This document shows, piece by piece, positions 13,291 to 24,475 of a DNA stretch of 64,000 nucleotides. The notes below the pieces were generated by a model that was not told where the DNA came from, made no database searches, and saw only the letters and a program-made list of their open reading frames with translations. Both the position numbers and the translations under genes were made by a program. Within the stretch, counting starts at the first letter, position 1. Every line of letters begins with the position of its first letter. The DNA lies in assembly GCF_030867095.1 (NCBI RefSeq), contig NC_081825.1, positions 47,358,501-47,422,500 on the forward strand. The letters run 5' to 3'. The DNA is from Alligator mississippiensis. Its lineage: Eukaryota > Chordata > Crocodylia > Alligatoridae.

Positions 13291-16200
13291 TTTTTTTTTC
13301 AACTTCCTCCTCCTCATCATAGACAATCCCTTGCAGTTAAGGAGGATTTTCTTAGATGACTGCCTTATCTGTGGGTCTAAAGATGGCTGACAAGACTAAT
13401 CTACTGCAACTCAGGCATGTGTTTCTGTGTAGGGTGGGTGGCTGTACATTCCTGGTTCAGTCTGTAACATTGTTTCTGCTGCTTTCACTTTTCCGACTTC
13501 TGTTGTCATCATGAGGCTTCAAAGTACTGAGATCCTTGCAGCAGACTCTTCTTCCATTGGGGCAGTCCTGGCGAATAGTCTCCCGTGAGTTGATGTTGAT
13601 GTTGCATTTTTTTCAAGTTGGCCTTGAGGACATCCTTGAAACACTTTCTCTGCCCCACTCTTGAGTATACATCTTGGTTAAACTGGGAAAATAAAACTTG
13701 CTTTGGGAGCCTAGAGTTGGACATCTGGATGATGTGGCTGGCCCAGAGAAGTTGATGTCAGATTATCATGGCCATGGTGATTGCTTGTGAGAGGATACTA
13801 ACATTGGTGCATCTATCTTCCTACTGGATTTGAAGGATCTTCCACAGGCAGCTTTTATGGTACTTCTCCAATGATTTGAGATATCTCCTATATGGTATCC
13901 ATATTTCAGCTCCATAAAATAAGGTAGGGATCATGACTGCTTGATAAGCCATGAGCTTGCTTTTGAATCTGATGTGGTGAGATCTAAACACCCATTTCCT
14001 CAGGTGTCTGAAGGCTTCACTTGTACATTTGAGGTGCTGTTGGATTTCTTCATCAATATCAGCCTTCTGTAAGAGATGGCTTCTTAGATGTGGGAAATAC
14101 TTTATCTTCTACAGAGTCTCACCATGTATCTGAATTACTGGAGCTGGGGACTGCTTGTTAAGAGCATGTTGATGGAGGACCTTAGTCTTCTGAATGTTAA
14201 GTGCCAGTCTCTTTTTCTTGTATGGTTCTGTAAAGACATGGATGATTGCTTGAAGTCCTGCTTCCAAGTAAACATACGCTACAGCATACTAGAGCTAAAG
14301 GATTGAGGTTGGGGCAGTCTTGGTTTTGACTTGGAGTTGGCAGAGATTAAACAGCTTACCATCCATTAAGTAGTTTCGTTCCATTCTGGCTAGAAGTTTG
14401 TTGGTGGTCAGATGTAGCATCACAGTAAGGAATACTGAGAGGAGTGTTGGACTGATGATGCAGCCTTTTTTAACTACAGTCTTAACCTCAAAGGGATGTT
14501 TGATAAATCCATTACTGAGAAGCACTGTTCGCATACTCTTATGGAGCAGGCAAAGAATGGTGAGAAATTTCAGTGGGCATCTGTGCCTCAGAAGTATCCT
14601 CCACAGTACTTCTCAACTGACAGTTGAAGGCTTTTGTGAGATCAGAGGCAGCCACATAGAGAATTTTTTTTTTTCCAGCATTTTTTCTGCAGCTGATGAG
14701 CAGTGAAAATCATGTTGGCTGTTCCTCCTTATGCCCTAAACCCGCACTGAGATTCTGGAAGGAGTTCTTCAGCAGGTGGAAGGAGATGATTCAGGATAGT
14801 TATCATAATGATCTTTTCTGTGGTGGATAACAAAGTGATCCTTCTATCTCCTTTTTTGAAGATTGTCATGATATGGTATCCCTGAGGTTACTTGGGATTT
14901 CCTCATCATTCCTTATGATGAGGGTACGAGGCACTGATGTAAGCTTCTCTTCCCTCTTCTTGAAGCTTTTGGCAGGGAATCCATCTGCTCCAGATGGCTT
15001 GTCATTCTTCATCTGTTTGATGGCTTTCCTCACCTCATTAAGGGTTGAAAAGATTCTGAGATCATCTCTGACTTGGTGTTGTAGGATGGAATTGAGAACA
15101 CTCTCATCAGCAACAGAGTCTCAATTGAAAAGGTCTTCAAAATGATCTTTCCAATGGGCATTGATGGCTCCCCTTTCCTTGCTTATGTCTCCTCCATCAT
15201 TAGGTGCAAGGGCATTGGCTCTTGAGTGCTCAAACTGTTGATGCCTTTGGTGGCACTAAAAAAACTGCACATATCAAAGCTATAAGGGTGTTTTCAATTT
15301 CCTTCTCCTTGTCTTCCCACCATCTGATCTTCATATCCTTATACCCTCATATATCTTTTGGACCTCTGCCTTGGCTTGTTGGTGATTCAGCTTCTTTTAC
15401 TTTGAGTTGGTGTCATTCTGCCAAGCATAAAACATGTTGCATTTGCAGTTGAACAACTTTTGGATCTCGTAGTCCTTCTCAGGAAAGCCAGTCTTGGTGT
15501 CTCCTGGTAGAAAATCCAGGTGTTTTTTTGCAGGCACTAATGATGGTGAACTTAAAGGCTGACATTCTCCCATTGTTGTTGATTGAAATTTGCCAGTTTT
15601 TCTTTGAAGCACTTGTTTAAGAGGTTTCTCTTGATTGGCTTCTTGAGTCCTTCAGGGTTTATTTGCTATTGTTGCCTCTGCTGCAACCATCATTTGGGTG
15701 CCAATTTGAGTGACATAACTGAGCAGATGAGTTGTGATCAGCTCCTAGCATAGCTTGGGTGGTATGGACATCTTTGAGATTCCAGGCATGAAAGATGATG
15801 TAGGCAATTAAGTGCCTATGCTTAGATTGTGAGTGTTGCCATGATGTTTTGTGCCAATTTTTCTACTGGAAGAGGATGTTGGTGATGGTGAGTACATGTT
15901 CTGTGCATCTGGTCAAGAGAAGAATGTCATAAGTGTTGACCTCTCCCATTCTTTCCTTGCTGATGGTTCCATTACCAAAGGTCCATGATTCCTTCCAACT
16001 CTGGCATTGAATTAAACAAGCAGAATAATCCAGTCTCCCTCTGGAACATTAGAAAGGACTTGGTTAAGGATGCCATCAAAGTCCTCCTTGGTTTTGTCAG
16101 CATTCTCAAGAGTCAGGGCATACACGCTAATGACAGTTGCATATTGGCTCCCTGCCAGTTTGTGACAGAGTGTTATGAAGGGCTCATTAATTCCAATAGG

Positions 16201-16320
16201 ATACTCATTGATCTGGTTCATGAGTTCATTCTTAAGGGCAAAGCCAAATCTGTCAAGTTAGTGGTCTCCTTCCTGTCTGATGATTTAGACCTCTCTTCAA
16301 GTACATGAGCAATATGAGTA
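13291..16320 (-). mobile_element. APE-type LINE, RTE/L2-like, decayed but nearly full coding length
   Basis: On the minus strand the order is endonuclease, reverse transcriptase, then the C-terminal segment, ending in a poly-A (plus-strand T run at 13,291-13,299). Endonuclease text includes SVYALTLENADKTKEDFD near 16,100. The RT includes VKKGCIISPTLLSVFLTVML near 14,460. The C-terminal part includes SRLPKQVLFSQFNQDVYSR near 13,700. This domain order matches vertebrate LINEs annotated as endonuclease-reverse transcriptase with a C-terminal zinc finger. I cannot settle the clade by eye. A short tgatgaggagg run precedes the tail. Confidence 0.75.
13500..16230 (-). pseudogene. LINE endonuclease/reverse transcriptase remnant
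   Basis: When intact this protein would nick target DNA with an apurinic-type endonuclease and copy its own RNA into DNA. Recognisable pieces in minus-strand order are an endonuclease part (about 16,230-15,890, with the frame VISVYALTLENADKTKE), a linker with many stops (15,890-14,900), RT fingers and palm (14,900-14,300) and the C-terminal thumb segment (14,300-13,500). Stops and frameshifts are frequent throughout, with the longest intact runs 60-80 codons. It cannot be functional. Its decay exceeds that of the CR1 copies at 40.3 and 46.0 kb, which suggests an older insertion. Confidence 0.7.
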
Positions 16321-16503
16321 AGTTCTGTAACCACTAAACTGCTGGACAAAAGATAGGACTATTTTTTTAGCCATATTTTAACACAAGGCAGCCACCACTG
16401 CATTTTTGGTGGAGCCCAGTCCTGTGAGCATGGAAACATCTATGAGACTGTTCTCTTGAGGAAACTTAGGTAAAATTCTAATCAAGCATAGGCATCAGGT
16501 AGA

Positions 16504-16607
16504 TGACGAAGGGTTTTTGAACCCGAAAGCTTGCTTAACAACTATTCTCCAACTATTTGGGTTGGTCTAATAAAAGATATCAGATTCACCCAAGGAATCT
16601 TGTCTGC
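16504..16607 (+). repeat. Unclassified dispersed repeat, copy 1
   Basis: The stretch runs from gacgaagggtttttgaac through ttggtctaataaaagatat to a cacccaagg block. A second copy with the same order of words lies on the opposite strand at 22,268-22,382. Repeats with a ggtctaataaaagat core are common in reptile genomes, but I cannot name the family with confidence. No coding capacity is present. Confidence 0.5.
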
Positions 16608-16619
16608 CTAAGTAGATCT

Positions 16620-17340
16620 TTAGGCATTTGAGGAACTTGAAGCTAAAAAGCCATTGTCTATGGAGTTAATGTTTAACTTACTTTAATGGGAAGCTGAATG
16701 CAGGATTGTGGAGTCATAATTTGAACAAAAATACCTAAATTCTGCCCAAGCTCAACTTTAGGCACCTAGGATGCAGACAGAAGAGCAGTTCCCAGCTATA
16801 ACTCAGAATAAGTTGCATTTAATTACTTTTTCCATGCAACCAGGGATCAGATTTTTACCCAAGCAACCATTTTTAAATTGTTTGCAGCTGCTCATTTGTA
16901 TTTGATCATAGCTATAAACTGCTTTCTGTGTCCAGATTAGGCAAAAAGTGTCACTTCTGTCTGCACCCCTAGATCCTTCTTTGAATCTGGCACCAAGTAT
17001 ATATATTGTTGGTTTGAGCTGTATTCTGCTTACAAATAAATGTAATTAAGATGTTCCTGATTTTATATTTTTGTATTCATTTCTCTTTTTCTGTCAATAT
17101 GAGTTCTAAGGTTTCCTACTGTTGGCTAAGCACTTTTTGGAGTTATAAAATTGTACAGTATCTTGCAATTATAAAAAGTTCTTATAAATTAAGAAATAAC
17201 TATAACTATAGTGAGAGTATTTTGCATGAATAAATCACCCTCAAAGCCATGATCTCTTATTGAGCCCTAGATTATTAACTCCTTGCTTGTGTTGTTTAGT
17301 ATTTTACAACCCAATCTTAGTCCCATTAATTTCAGAGAGA
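16620..17340. other. AT-rich unique sequence, no gene seen
   Basis: No coding homology, terminal repeats or RNA gene were recognised. Confidence 0.4.
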
Positions 17341-17344
17341 CAAT

Positions 17345-17660
17345 AGCCAGACACAGATATTATACTTTTACCACTATCAGTGAGTGGAAAATGGTCTACA
17401 CCTGTAACAGAACAGAAATTTTGGCACCGGTCTATACTCATAACAGAAAATAAGTTTGCACACATAAACTGGGTTCAAAATGGTGGAACCTGGTCTAACA
17501 TTTGCCCTTTCTTCCTCCCCTTCCCCCCCCACACACTAAAGAGTGAATGTGTGTGTTGTGTTCACTACCAATGTAAACTATGCCACTTATGGAAAACAGC
17601 ATAATTTAGATGAGTTCTGCTGTGTGGTTTTTTAATGTCTGTACCTACCTAGCCAATCTG
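17345..17660 (+). mobile_element. MITE-like element, family shared with 6.8 kb
   Basis: The element contains cctgtaacagaacagaaat at 17,401-17,419 and an aaactgggttcaaaatgg core, paralleling the copy at 6,800-6,860 and the minus-strand remnant at 3,466-3,590. The right end carries tgtctgtacctacctagcc, which matches the right end near 7,226-7,240. The left border is uncertain. There is a short C-run at 17,524-17,531. No protein domain is present in the frame that crosses it. Confidence 0.4.
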
Positions 17661-17664
17661 TGCA

Positions 17665-20040
17665 AGTAGGCACTACTAAAGGCAAAAAAATAACAATCTA
17701 ATATCAAATTCTTGTTGAAAACTGAGGATAGTCCACTAATTTTTAATGTGACTTGTCATGCATGCAGTAAATACAGATTAGCAAGTTTCTACTTTCTTGC
17801 ATGGATTAGCTTTCACATTTCTCAAGAAGAAACACCTGTTGTACTGTAACCAATAACGCATAAGGAACAGCACACTGAGAGGCTTTGAGGTCAGAACATA
17901 TCCAGGCTCTTGTCAGATCAAATCAAGATCACTTCAGTGTCATCCTGCAGGTGCATATGAAGTAGGATTTCATCAGGATTTCAAATATGATGCTTATATC
18001 TCTACAAATATATGAATCTCATATTTATGCATAAGGTAGAGTGACTGTATTTAAAAGCAGCCTTTTCACCATTGGTATAATAACTTTACTGACTTGAATC
18101 ATGTTACATACTGGACCAATTTAGTTAAAGTTATTAAAAATGTTTCTTGAAAAAATAATTGTCCCTTTAAATGTTGGATAGAGAGTTAAGTATATAGCAG
18201 TGATAGTTTTATATTATGTAGGGTTTTTTTTTCTGGATGCTGATGATTTTGTTTATTTCATGGGTCTCATTTTGTTCCTCTTCCTAACTTTCTAGCTAAT
18301 CATCTTATTTAGATTTGCTTATACAGCTAACTACCACTGTGTATAACTCCTAGAATGGGAAATTAAACTGCTAATTTTACAGCTTAGATTCTAGGTTAAT
18401 CCTGTTGATGTATTCCTGATAATTAACAATCTGTGAACAGCTGCATTGTCTGATATCCAAATATAGTGAAGAAGGAAAATGATCATTTGTATGTTGTGAG
18501 TTTAGTGGACAAAATGAAAAAGGACTTTTTATCAATACTTACACTTTTCCTACATTTTATGAGTTAATAGGGTTCAATTAACGTTGCCAAGTTGTGTGCT
18601 TCATGCACATGTCTCTGGGGCTTTGCAAAGTTGAGAAGAAAGCTTAATGAATGGTTGAGCAGTTATATTGGTACCCTAGTAATTAGAGAACGGGTAATTA
18701 ATGTGCATCTGTGGTAGACTCCTGGGTACTGTCAACGACCCTGTAGTGTGCAGAAAAAGGAAATTATACGCTTGGCAAGGGAATACAGCTTTTCCTATTT
18801 TCTTAAATTTTAGATCTACATCTGTGTTTAATTAGAGGAAGAAATGAATTCCCATTAACACTATTAGGCAACATGCTATGATTGGTTAAGGCCCACATGG
18901 ACTGTGAAACTGATCAAGAAAGCTCAGGAGATCAGAACAGCTTTTTTTAATAGCTGAAGGACTTCTTACAAAAAGATATTAGACTTCTGGAAAAGAAAAA
19001 CTTTACAAGCTGGAAAGCTAAATAGTGAAAACAGGCACATTTGTGAGAGAGCTGTGTTGTGTAACAGCTTATAATATTACCATTTATATATATCTATATA
19101 TCTATGTCTATATCTATAGCTATAGATATATAGATATACATATCGATGTTCTGATTTTAAGTCCAGCAAGGTAAAAGTTGGACAATTATAAACTGGACAA
19201 TAAAAACAGCTAGAATTTGATCTTACTTAATCTGATAGGAGATACAAAAATGTCATTGTAAAATATTTAGTCTGTAAAGACCTCACACAAATTAATGATA
19301 GTGTAGAATAGTTTACTGGAAGATAACACTCCCAGATGTTACAGATGACTAGCTAAGCTGATGATGCTTTAGTTTCAAGAGAGATTCAAATTAAATTGCT
19401 TTTATCTCCTGAAGCAAAATAGCATTTCATATTTCACATGATAATAAAATGTATCCTCAGGGCAAATAAGTTGTCTGTATTTTAAAACAAAACAGTCACA
19501 ATTCAATTAGAATGCAAAAGCACAGGGCTGGATTTTTAAGGGAATAGTAGTAACTCTCCGGAGTCTTTCCATTTTAGTGACCCTTTAATACCCTGCTCTT
19601 TATGACAACCTATTCATAGGCATTATCTCTGGTTTTGTTAAGGTGTGAAACTTTTGACAGAATGTACAAAACCCTTAAATGAAGGGTAATATTTAAATCA
19701 CAGAATCTCCCAACAGATTAAATTCAGAACTCAGGCTCTATTTTCAGATTCAAGTTTAATAGATTTACATTGTGAGGCATCCCAAGTCTAGAGGTTGCAT
19801 GTAAAACCTGCATTGCTAGGCATTTAAGAGAAGCAAATGTCATTTTTTCTCAGAACCCCAACTTTTGGGTAGCTTATATATGGAATTAGAATGTAGGTGC
19901 CCCAAAGGGAACAGGGAATAGCAAGGAGCTTGCGGGGAAATAGTCCTCACACTGATTTAGCTTCAGTTTTGCCTTCAAAAAAAAAAAAAATCCTGATCAA
20001 GAGAGAGGTTGTGTTCAATGCACTCCTCTAAGAAATTTGA
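17665..20040. other. AT-rich, repeat-poor stretch, no gene seen
   Basis: About 2.4 kb with no transposon end, coding domain or RNA gene that I recognise, apart from the tandem tatc-type repeat at 19,083-19,146. Several TAATTA and similar homeodomain-type words occur, for example around 18,680-18,700. Such stretches can hold conserved non-coding elements, but sequence alone does not show that. Confidence 0.4.
19083..19146. repeat. (TATC)n/(TA)n-like simple repeat with palindromic centre
   Basis: The tract alternates tatc, tata and tatg units. Its centre, tatatctatagctatagata, is part of a perfect palindrome. Confidence 0.85.
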
Positions 20041-20050
20041 CACTCTAAGC

Positions 20051-20130
20051 CAGGGATGCTCAATCTTTTAGCCCTGTGGGCCAGATGAGTGTCATGGGAC
20101 TGGCAAGTCCATGGGCTGGATTGGCAATAA
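20051..20130 (+). mobile_element. hAT-type element end, partial
   Basis: The stretch begins cagggatgctcaatc and continues with gggccagatgag, resembling hAT termini of the cagggatgggcaac type followed by gggccggat text. No matching inverted right end was found in the next few hundred bases, so this is taken as a fragment. Confidence 0.45.
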
Positions 20131-20134
20131 ATAG

Positions 20135-21085
20135 GATATAAATAAATATGACTTTTGAAGGATGCAGAGGCTGCCCCAACAGATAAGAAAATAATTATAC
20201 AACTAGGGATATTGAAATCCAACCAATTCTGATGTGAGATCCCTAAGCATCTTTAAAAAAATTAGATATGCTTCTATAAATTTAGATTATCAGATTTGTT
20301 TTATTACAGAAAAGGGGATTTTTTGGCAAACAGAAAAAGGTAGTTTTCATTAATGAACAATCTATTGAAAATAGCCTTGGCTGAGGCATTTGTGATTAAA
20401 TTGTTTTTTTCACTGGGTAGGAATGGAACTCAAAAATTCCTTAGACCACAAATTTGGCATGCCAAGCAACAGCCCCTCAAATATTCCATGTTACTCTATC
20501 CAAGCTCTCTCCTGAACTGCTAGCAGAATAGTCACATCCACAAGGTGCTACAGGTGAGCTCATAGGCACCAAGGCCCCAGATATTACACTTAAAACAAAA
20601 TTAACCAGTTAATCACTTCTTAATTAATGGCACTCTAAAACAAGAAATAAGCCACAAAGTTATTACACAAAATATATATAAAAGCTTCTTGGCTGGTTCC
20701 TATTGTGCCTTAAATTGCACATGTGGCCAGGCATCAGCTTATCAGGGTTTCCAGCCTTGTGAGCACATGGGAACTTAAAAGTGAGGCTGAAAGCAGAAGC
20801 TGATTGGGGCTTCTAGCTTCAAGGGTGCATCAGAGTCAAGAGCTCCAGTGTTCCTCCAAGGCTGGGAATGGCAGCCTGCTTAGTGGCACTCTCAGCCTCA
20901 GAGGCACATTGGAGCCCTTGACTATGATGCACCCCCAAAGGCTGGGAGTGTCAATCAGATGACACGTGTAGCATAGCAGGGGGTATGATTGTTGGGATTG
21001 CATATCAGATCCCATTGCACCTTTAAATGAACATCTGCCATGGGCCTAATGAGCCAGTCTTCAGCACTGCGTAGAGGCAGCAACA
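20135..21085. other. Unique sequence, no gene seen
   Basis: No coding domain or RNA gene was recognised. Two similar blocks, ggctgggaatgg near 20,861 and ggctgggagtgtc near 20,940, suggest a small local duplication in a moderately GC-rich patch. Confidence 0.35.
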
Positions 21086-21088
21086 CTG

Positions 21089-21336
21089 TAGGTATGTCTA
21101 CATGTGACACTAAAAGCACCTTGACTAATTCTACTGTGCATAAGTGTGTCACAGCAAAAGCCAAGCTAATGCTCATTAGAATTAGTCAGCTGAGTCTTAG
21201 CATCAAGCAAAAATGTGCACTTGCACCACTGCACAGTAGCACTAATTATGGCACATTAAATTAGTACCTGTTATTACAGGTACTAAGCTTAATGCACCAT
21301 AATTATGGAGCCTTAATGTACATGTAAATGTGCCCT
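21089..21336. mobile_element. Palindromic MITE
   Basis: The ends are inverted copies with a small length difference: aggtatgtctacatgtgac at the left and, on the minus strand, agggcacatttacatgtac at the right. The right half contains an internal inverted repeat, described separately. The element is about 248 bp, AT-rich and non-coding. The flanks do not give a clear target duplication, so the superfamily is unresolved. Confidence 0.55.
21240..21307. repeat. Inverted repeat inside the MITE
   Basis: tagtacctgt (21,262-21,271) pairs exactly with acaggtacta (21,276-21,285) across a 4-nt loop. Outward, taattatggcacattaa pairs with ttaatgcaccataatta with few differences. The whole stretch could fold into a long hairpin. 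Confidence 0.75.
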
Positions 21337-21410
21337 ATTTATGGTTTAGGAATCAGTCCATATGGAACAGCACAGCGTATTTGCACTTGCTGCTGTTGGG
21401 CTCAAATCCC

Positions 21411-21715
21411 AATGGTTAGAATATTAATCTGGAGTATGGAAGAATGAGGTTTAAGTCTTTGTTGCAATTAATATTTAACTGTTTATACATAGTGACAGTT
21501 GCAGCAGGAAACATTGAGAGAAACTCCACATACTCTAGAACAGACTAGTCTGTGGTTAGGATGACCACTTGGGATTAGGAGACCAAGGTTTAAATTAGTT
21601 ATCTAAATGAAAGCAATGATTTGAATCTGGTCTTCCATAACCCAGCTGAGGATCCTAACCTAGTCATTATTAGTGCTTCTAAAGTAATGGTATCTCTCTC
21701 TCTCTCTAGCTTTGT
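21411..21715. repeat. tRNA-like SINE-type units, one single and one inverted pair
   Basis: A single unit starts aatggttagaatatt (21,411-21,465). A pair follows. Its left arm (21,551-21,595) runs tgtggttaggatgacc ... gaccaaggtttaaat. Its right arm (21,618-21,665), read on the minus strand, runs gactaggttaggatcc ... agaccagattcaaatc. Each arm has a box-A-like gtggttagg and a box-B-like ggttcaaat word. A (TC)n tract at 21,690-21,708 ends the element. The pairing of arms is clear. The name of the family is not. Confidence 0.5.
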
Positions 21716-22267
21716 GTTTTTTTCCACACATGTCCTTTTGAAAGGTCTTACATTTTCCTGATGCAAAACAGAGTCTTTTTCAAAATTATAAATTTCCATG
21801 GTACAATAAGGTGGTTTATTTTCATAATCTAACTGGAAATAGTTAACTAAAATAATAAAATAAATATATTTGTATTTTTCTCCCAATTAAAAAGCTTAAT
21901 AAACATAGTGTTACATTTTTACTGAGGATCTTAATGTAATTAGCAGCAAACCTAATTATTTTAGCCAATGATAATACTCTTTCTCTGATTAAGGATACCA
22001 GATAATGTGTAAGACTTGCAAAAAACCAGTTCCATGCATGTAACAACCTGTGGGAATCTTCATTTTTATTCAATTCACCTTGAACCTGAATTTTGGACTT
22101 CAGCACAATACTCAAGCAGGATATACAATTATACTTTATAGTGTGGACCATGTAGCACAAATCGTAATTGTCCTAATTCTGTACCAGTTGAAGAGAATGA
22201 GAGTTTTGCTTTTACTAAGAGCAGGGCTGTATTCTAATAAATAAAGTGTAGTTAAAAACTTCTATTT

Positions 22268-22382
22268 AGAAGTAATCAGGACTCGTGGAATAGCTGATAT
22301 CTTTTATTAGACCAACTAGATTTTTGCAAAAAACCCCAAATTCTTTAATTGAAACTTTTGAGCACAAACACCTGTCATCGGG
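22268..22382 (-). repeat. Unclassified dispersed repeat, copy 2
   Basis: On the minus strand this copy carries the same core, ttggtctaataaaagatat, as the repeat at 16,504-16,607, preceded by a gctcaaaagttt block matching the gaacccgaaagctt block there. It is more diverged than copy 1 in the 5' half. Confidence 0.5.
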
Positions 22383-22389
22383 CCTCAGA

Positions 22390-23545
22390 GAAAAGACTGT
22401 AAAAGTTCTTCTGGGTAGAAATGAAAGTTCATATTTCATAGGAGTTCACAGAGGAGTTAATAGATGGAATACTCTTCTAGGCAAGCATTTCTTACCTGAT
22501 AAGGTGTTTCTATTTAGAAGTTACATCCTTAATTATTTAATATTTTCCTTACCTATCTTTTTTATTATTATCAGAGCCCGTAGTACTTTGATCCATACAG
22601 AATCTAAATACAGGAAAAAATCCTCCATAATTTCTGCAACAATACTAAATTCTTTTTGACACCTCTCATTTTTATGAGACCTTCACACAGATCTAAAACC
22701 AATGTTTTCCATATAATTAAAAAAGAGAATAGCAGTCATTAGAATATTATTTGTATTATTGCCTTTGTATTCTTTCCTTTTATTTATTTTTAATTTTCAA
22801 ATTGGGATATTTCACTATATTTTGCCCTTGTAGGTAAGATACAATGTATTGTAGCATGATTTTCAAATTATTAGGATAAAACTGGAGTTTGGGGACATCT
22901 GAATTCAAGGATGAAATGATGGCTACCTTCTGGCCCAAAACACTGGGGGCTGAATTGGACAGTGCCACAACTAAAAGTGCTCTTGGCTAGTCTACAAGTA
23001 AAAGACTTAATAAAAGCTAAAGCACGTAACAGATAGGGCATTGAGAAGGGCAGGTAACAGATAGGGTATTGATATGTTGATCTATTCACATGTCATTCTC
23101 AGTGTCCTATCTGTTACATGTTTGCTGGAAGTTATCTTCTTGTTTTTCTTTCCTTTTTCCTTTCAATGGGGTTACAGATAACTTTGGAAGGAAAGGAGAC
23201 AAAAGAGTTTGAATTTCCAGTTGCATACTCTTCAAAAAAAATTCTCACGTACGCATCCTGTGTTAACAATATCTACACTGTATTCAGAATATACAATGAA
23301 GAGGAAAATTTGCAAACTCTTTTTAAAAAAAAGATCACTGAGTTGATATTTCAATAATCTAGGGCCCTTACTCTGCTGTTCTCCTTCCTTCCTTGTTTAG
23401 GTGCATTCAGGTTAGGTACTGAAACACCAAACATTTAAGTGGCTGATCCCCAGAGTGGAATCTAAAATTCCATGTTAGGAACATAGCTGCCTATACAATG
23501 TTGGAAGAAGTGAGGTTTCTCATATGGGTGATTGAAAAAACTTAC
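22390..23545. other. AT-rich unique sequence, no gene seen
   Basis: No domain, RNA gene or transposon end was recognised. A short direct repeat, gtaacagataggg, occurs at about 23,028 and 23,055 with a similar inverted text near 23,105. Confidence 0.35.
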
Positions 23546-24189
23546 ACAGTGGGTGCATGTACATGTACAGTAGTGTAGTTTCCTGTGCTGTAAGCACTCA
23601 AGTCTACATGTGCAGGCCCTACCTGCAAGTGCAGGTATCAAATTTACATGTGATTAGTTACTGCACAGTTATGCATGTGTAGAAGTGACCTAGGGGGAAG
23701 CTTGCTCCCAGGTCAGTTCTGCCATTAGGGGCTAGCCTGAGGCTGAGCTGCCTTTATGACAGGCCTTTAAAAGCCTGCAGGCACTCAGAGCCCTGGGGCA
23801 CACCAGCAGGGAGCCTGAAGCCAGCTGCCCTAGCCTGCCTGCACTGCAGCACCAATGCCTGGCACCATACCACCATGCTCCTGCCAGGCCCGTGCTGCCC
23901 AGACCTGCAGGGTACTGCAGGCTACTTCAGGCTGCAGCCAGGTCTGCAAGCCCCCAGGCCCAGCTTCAGAAAGTTTCTGGCTGCTGGGGCCAGCTCCACC
24001 TGCCCATGGCCTGCCCTGAGCTTGCAGTTTGTGCAGGGCATAGGTCTGTGCTGCACAGCTGCCAGTCCTGTGCTGGGTCCCTGCGCTGGGCACTGCAGAC
24101 AGCTTTCCAGGGATGGCAGCTCAGGGATAGCCATGTGGGGGCCCAAAATGCTGGTACAGGACCAAAATGCTGGTACAGGACACATCCTC

Positions 24190-24475
24190 CTTATCCGCAG
24201 CTATGCCAACACCTGTGCCCACTATCTAGGGCCTCAACTCATACATGGAGGAGATTGGTGACCTCCTGGCACCGTGGGGTGAGGCAGAGGTGCAGCACAA
24301 GTTCATGGGGTGGGTTCTCCAACACCTATGTCTATGAGAGGCTGTCAGCCCAGATGTGGGAGCACCGGCATGACCAGTCAGTGCAGCAGTGCTCCATAAA
24401 AGTCAAGGTCTTGTGGGCACAGTGGATTGCCATCACTAACCACAATCATTGGTCAGGGAGTGCCTGTAAATCCAC
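24190..24475 (+). pseudogene. Harbinger Myb/SANT-like protein remnant
   Basis: In PIF/Harbinger elements the second protein binds DNA through a Myb-like or trihelix domain and helps the transposase reach the nucleus and the element ends. Here the text NTYVYERLSAQMWEHRHDQS, followed by VQQCSIKVKVLWAQ, matches the third-helix region of that domain family, with the usual pattern of YExLAxxMxxHGHxRxxxQCxxKxKxL. The preceding text, with a tryptophan and GEAEVQHKF, lies in another frame, so at least one frameshift divides the domain. It converges with the transposase remnant on the opposite strand. Confidence 0.55.

Noticed and set aside
23118-23357. Small plus-strand frame with a hydrophobic start resembling a signal peptide
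   Set aside because: It has no homology, no splice context and AT-rich low-complexity composition, so it is most likely chance.
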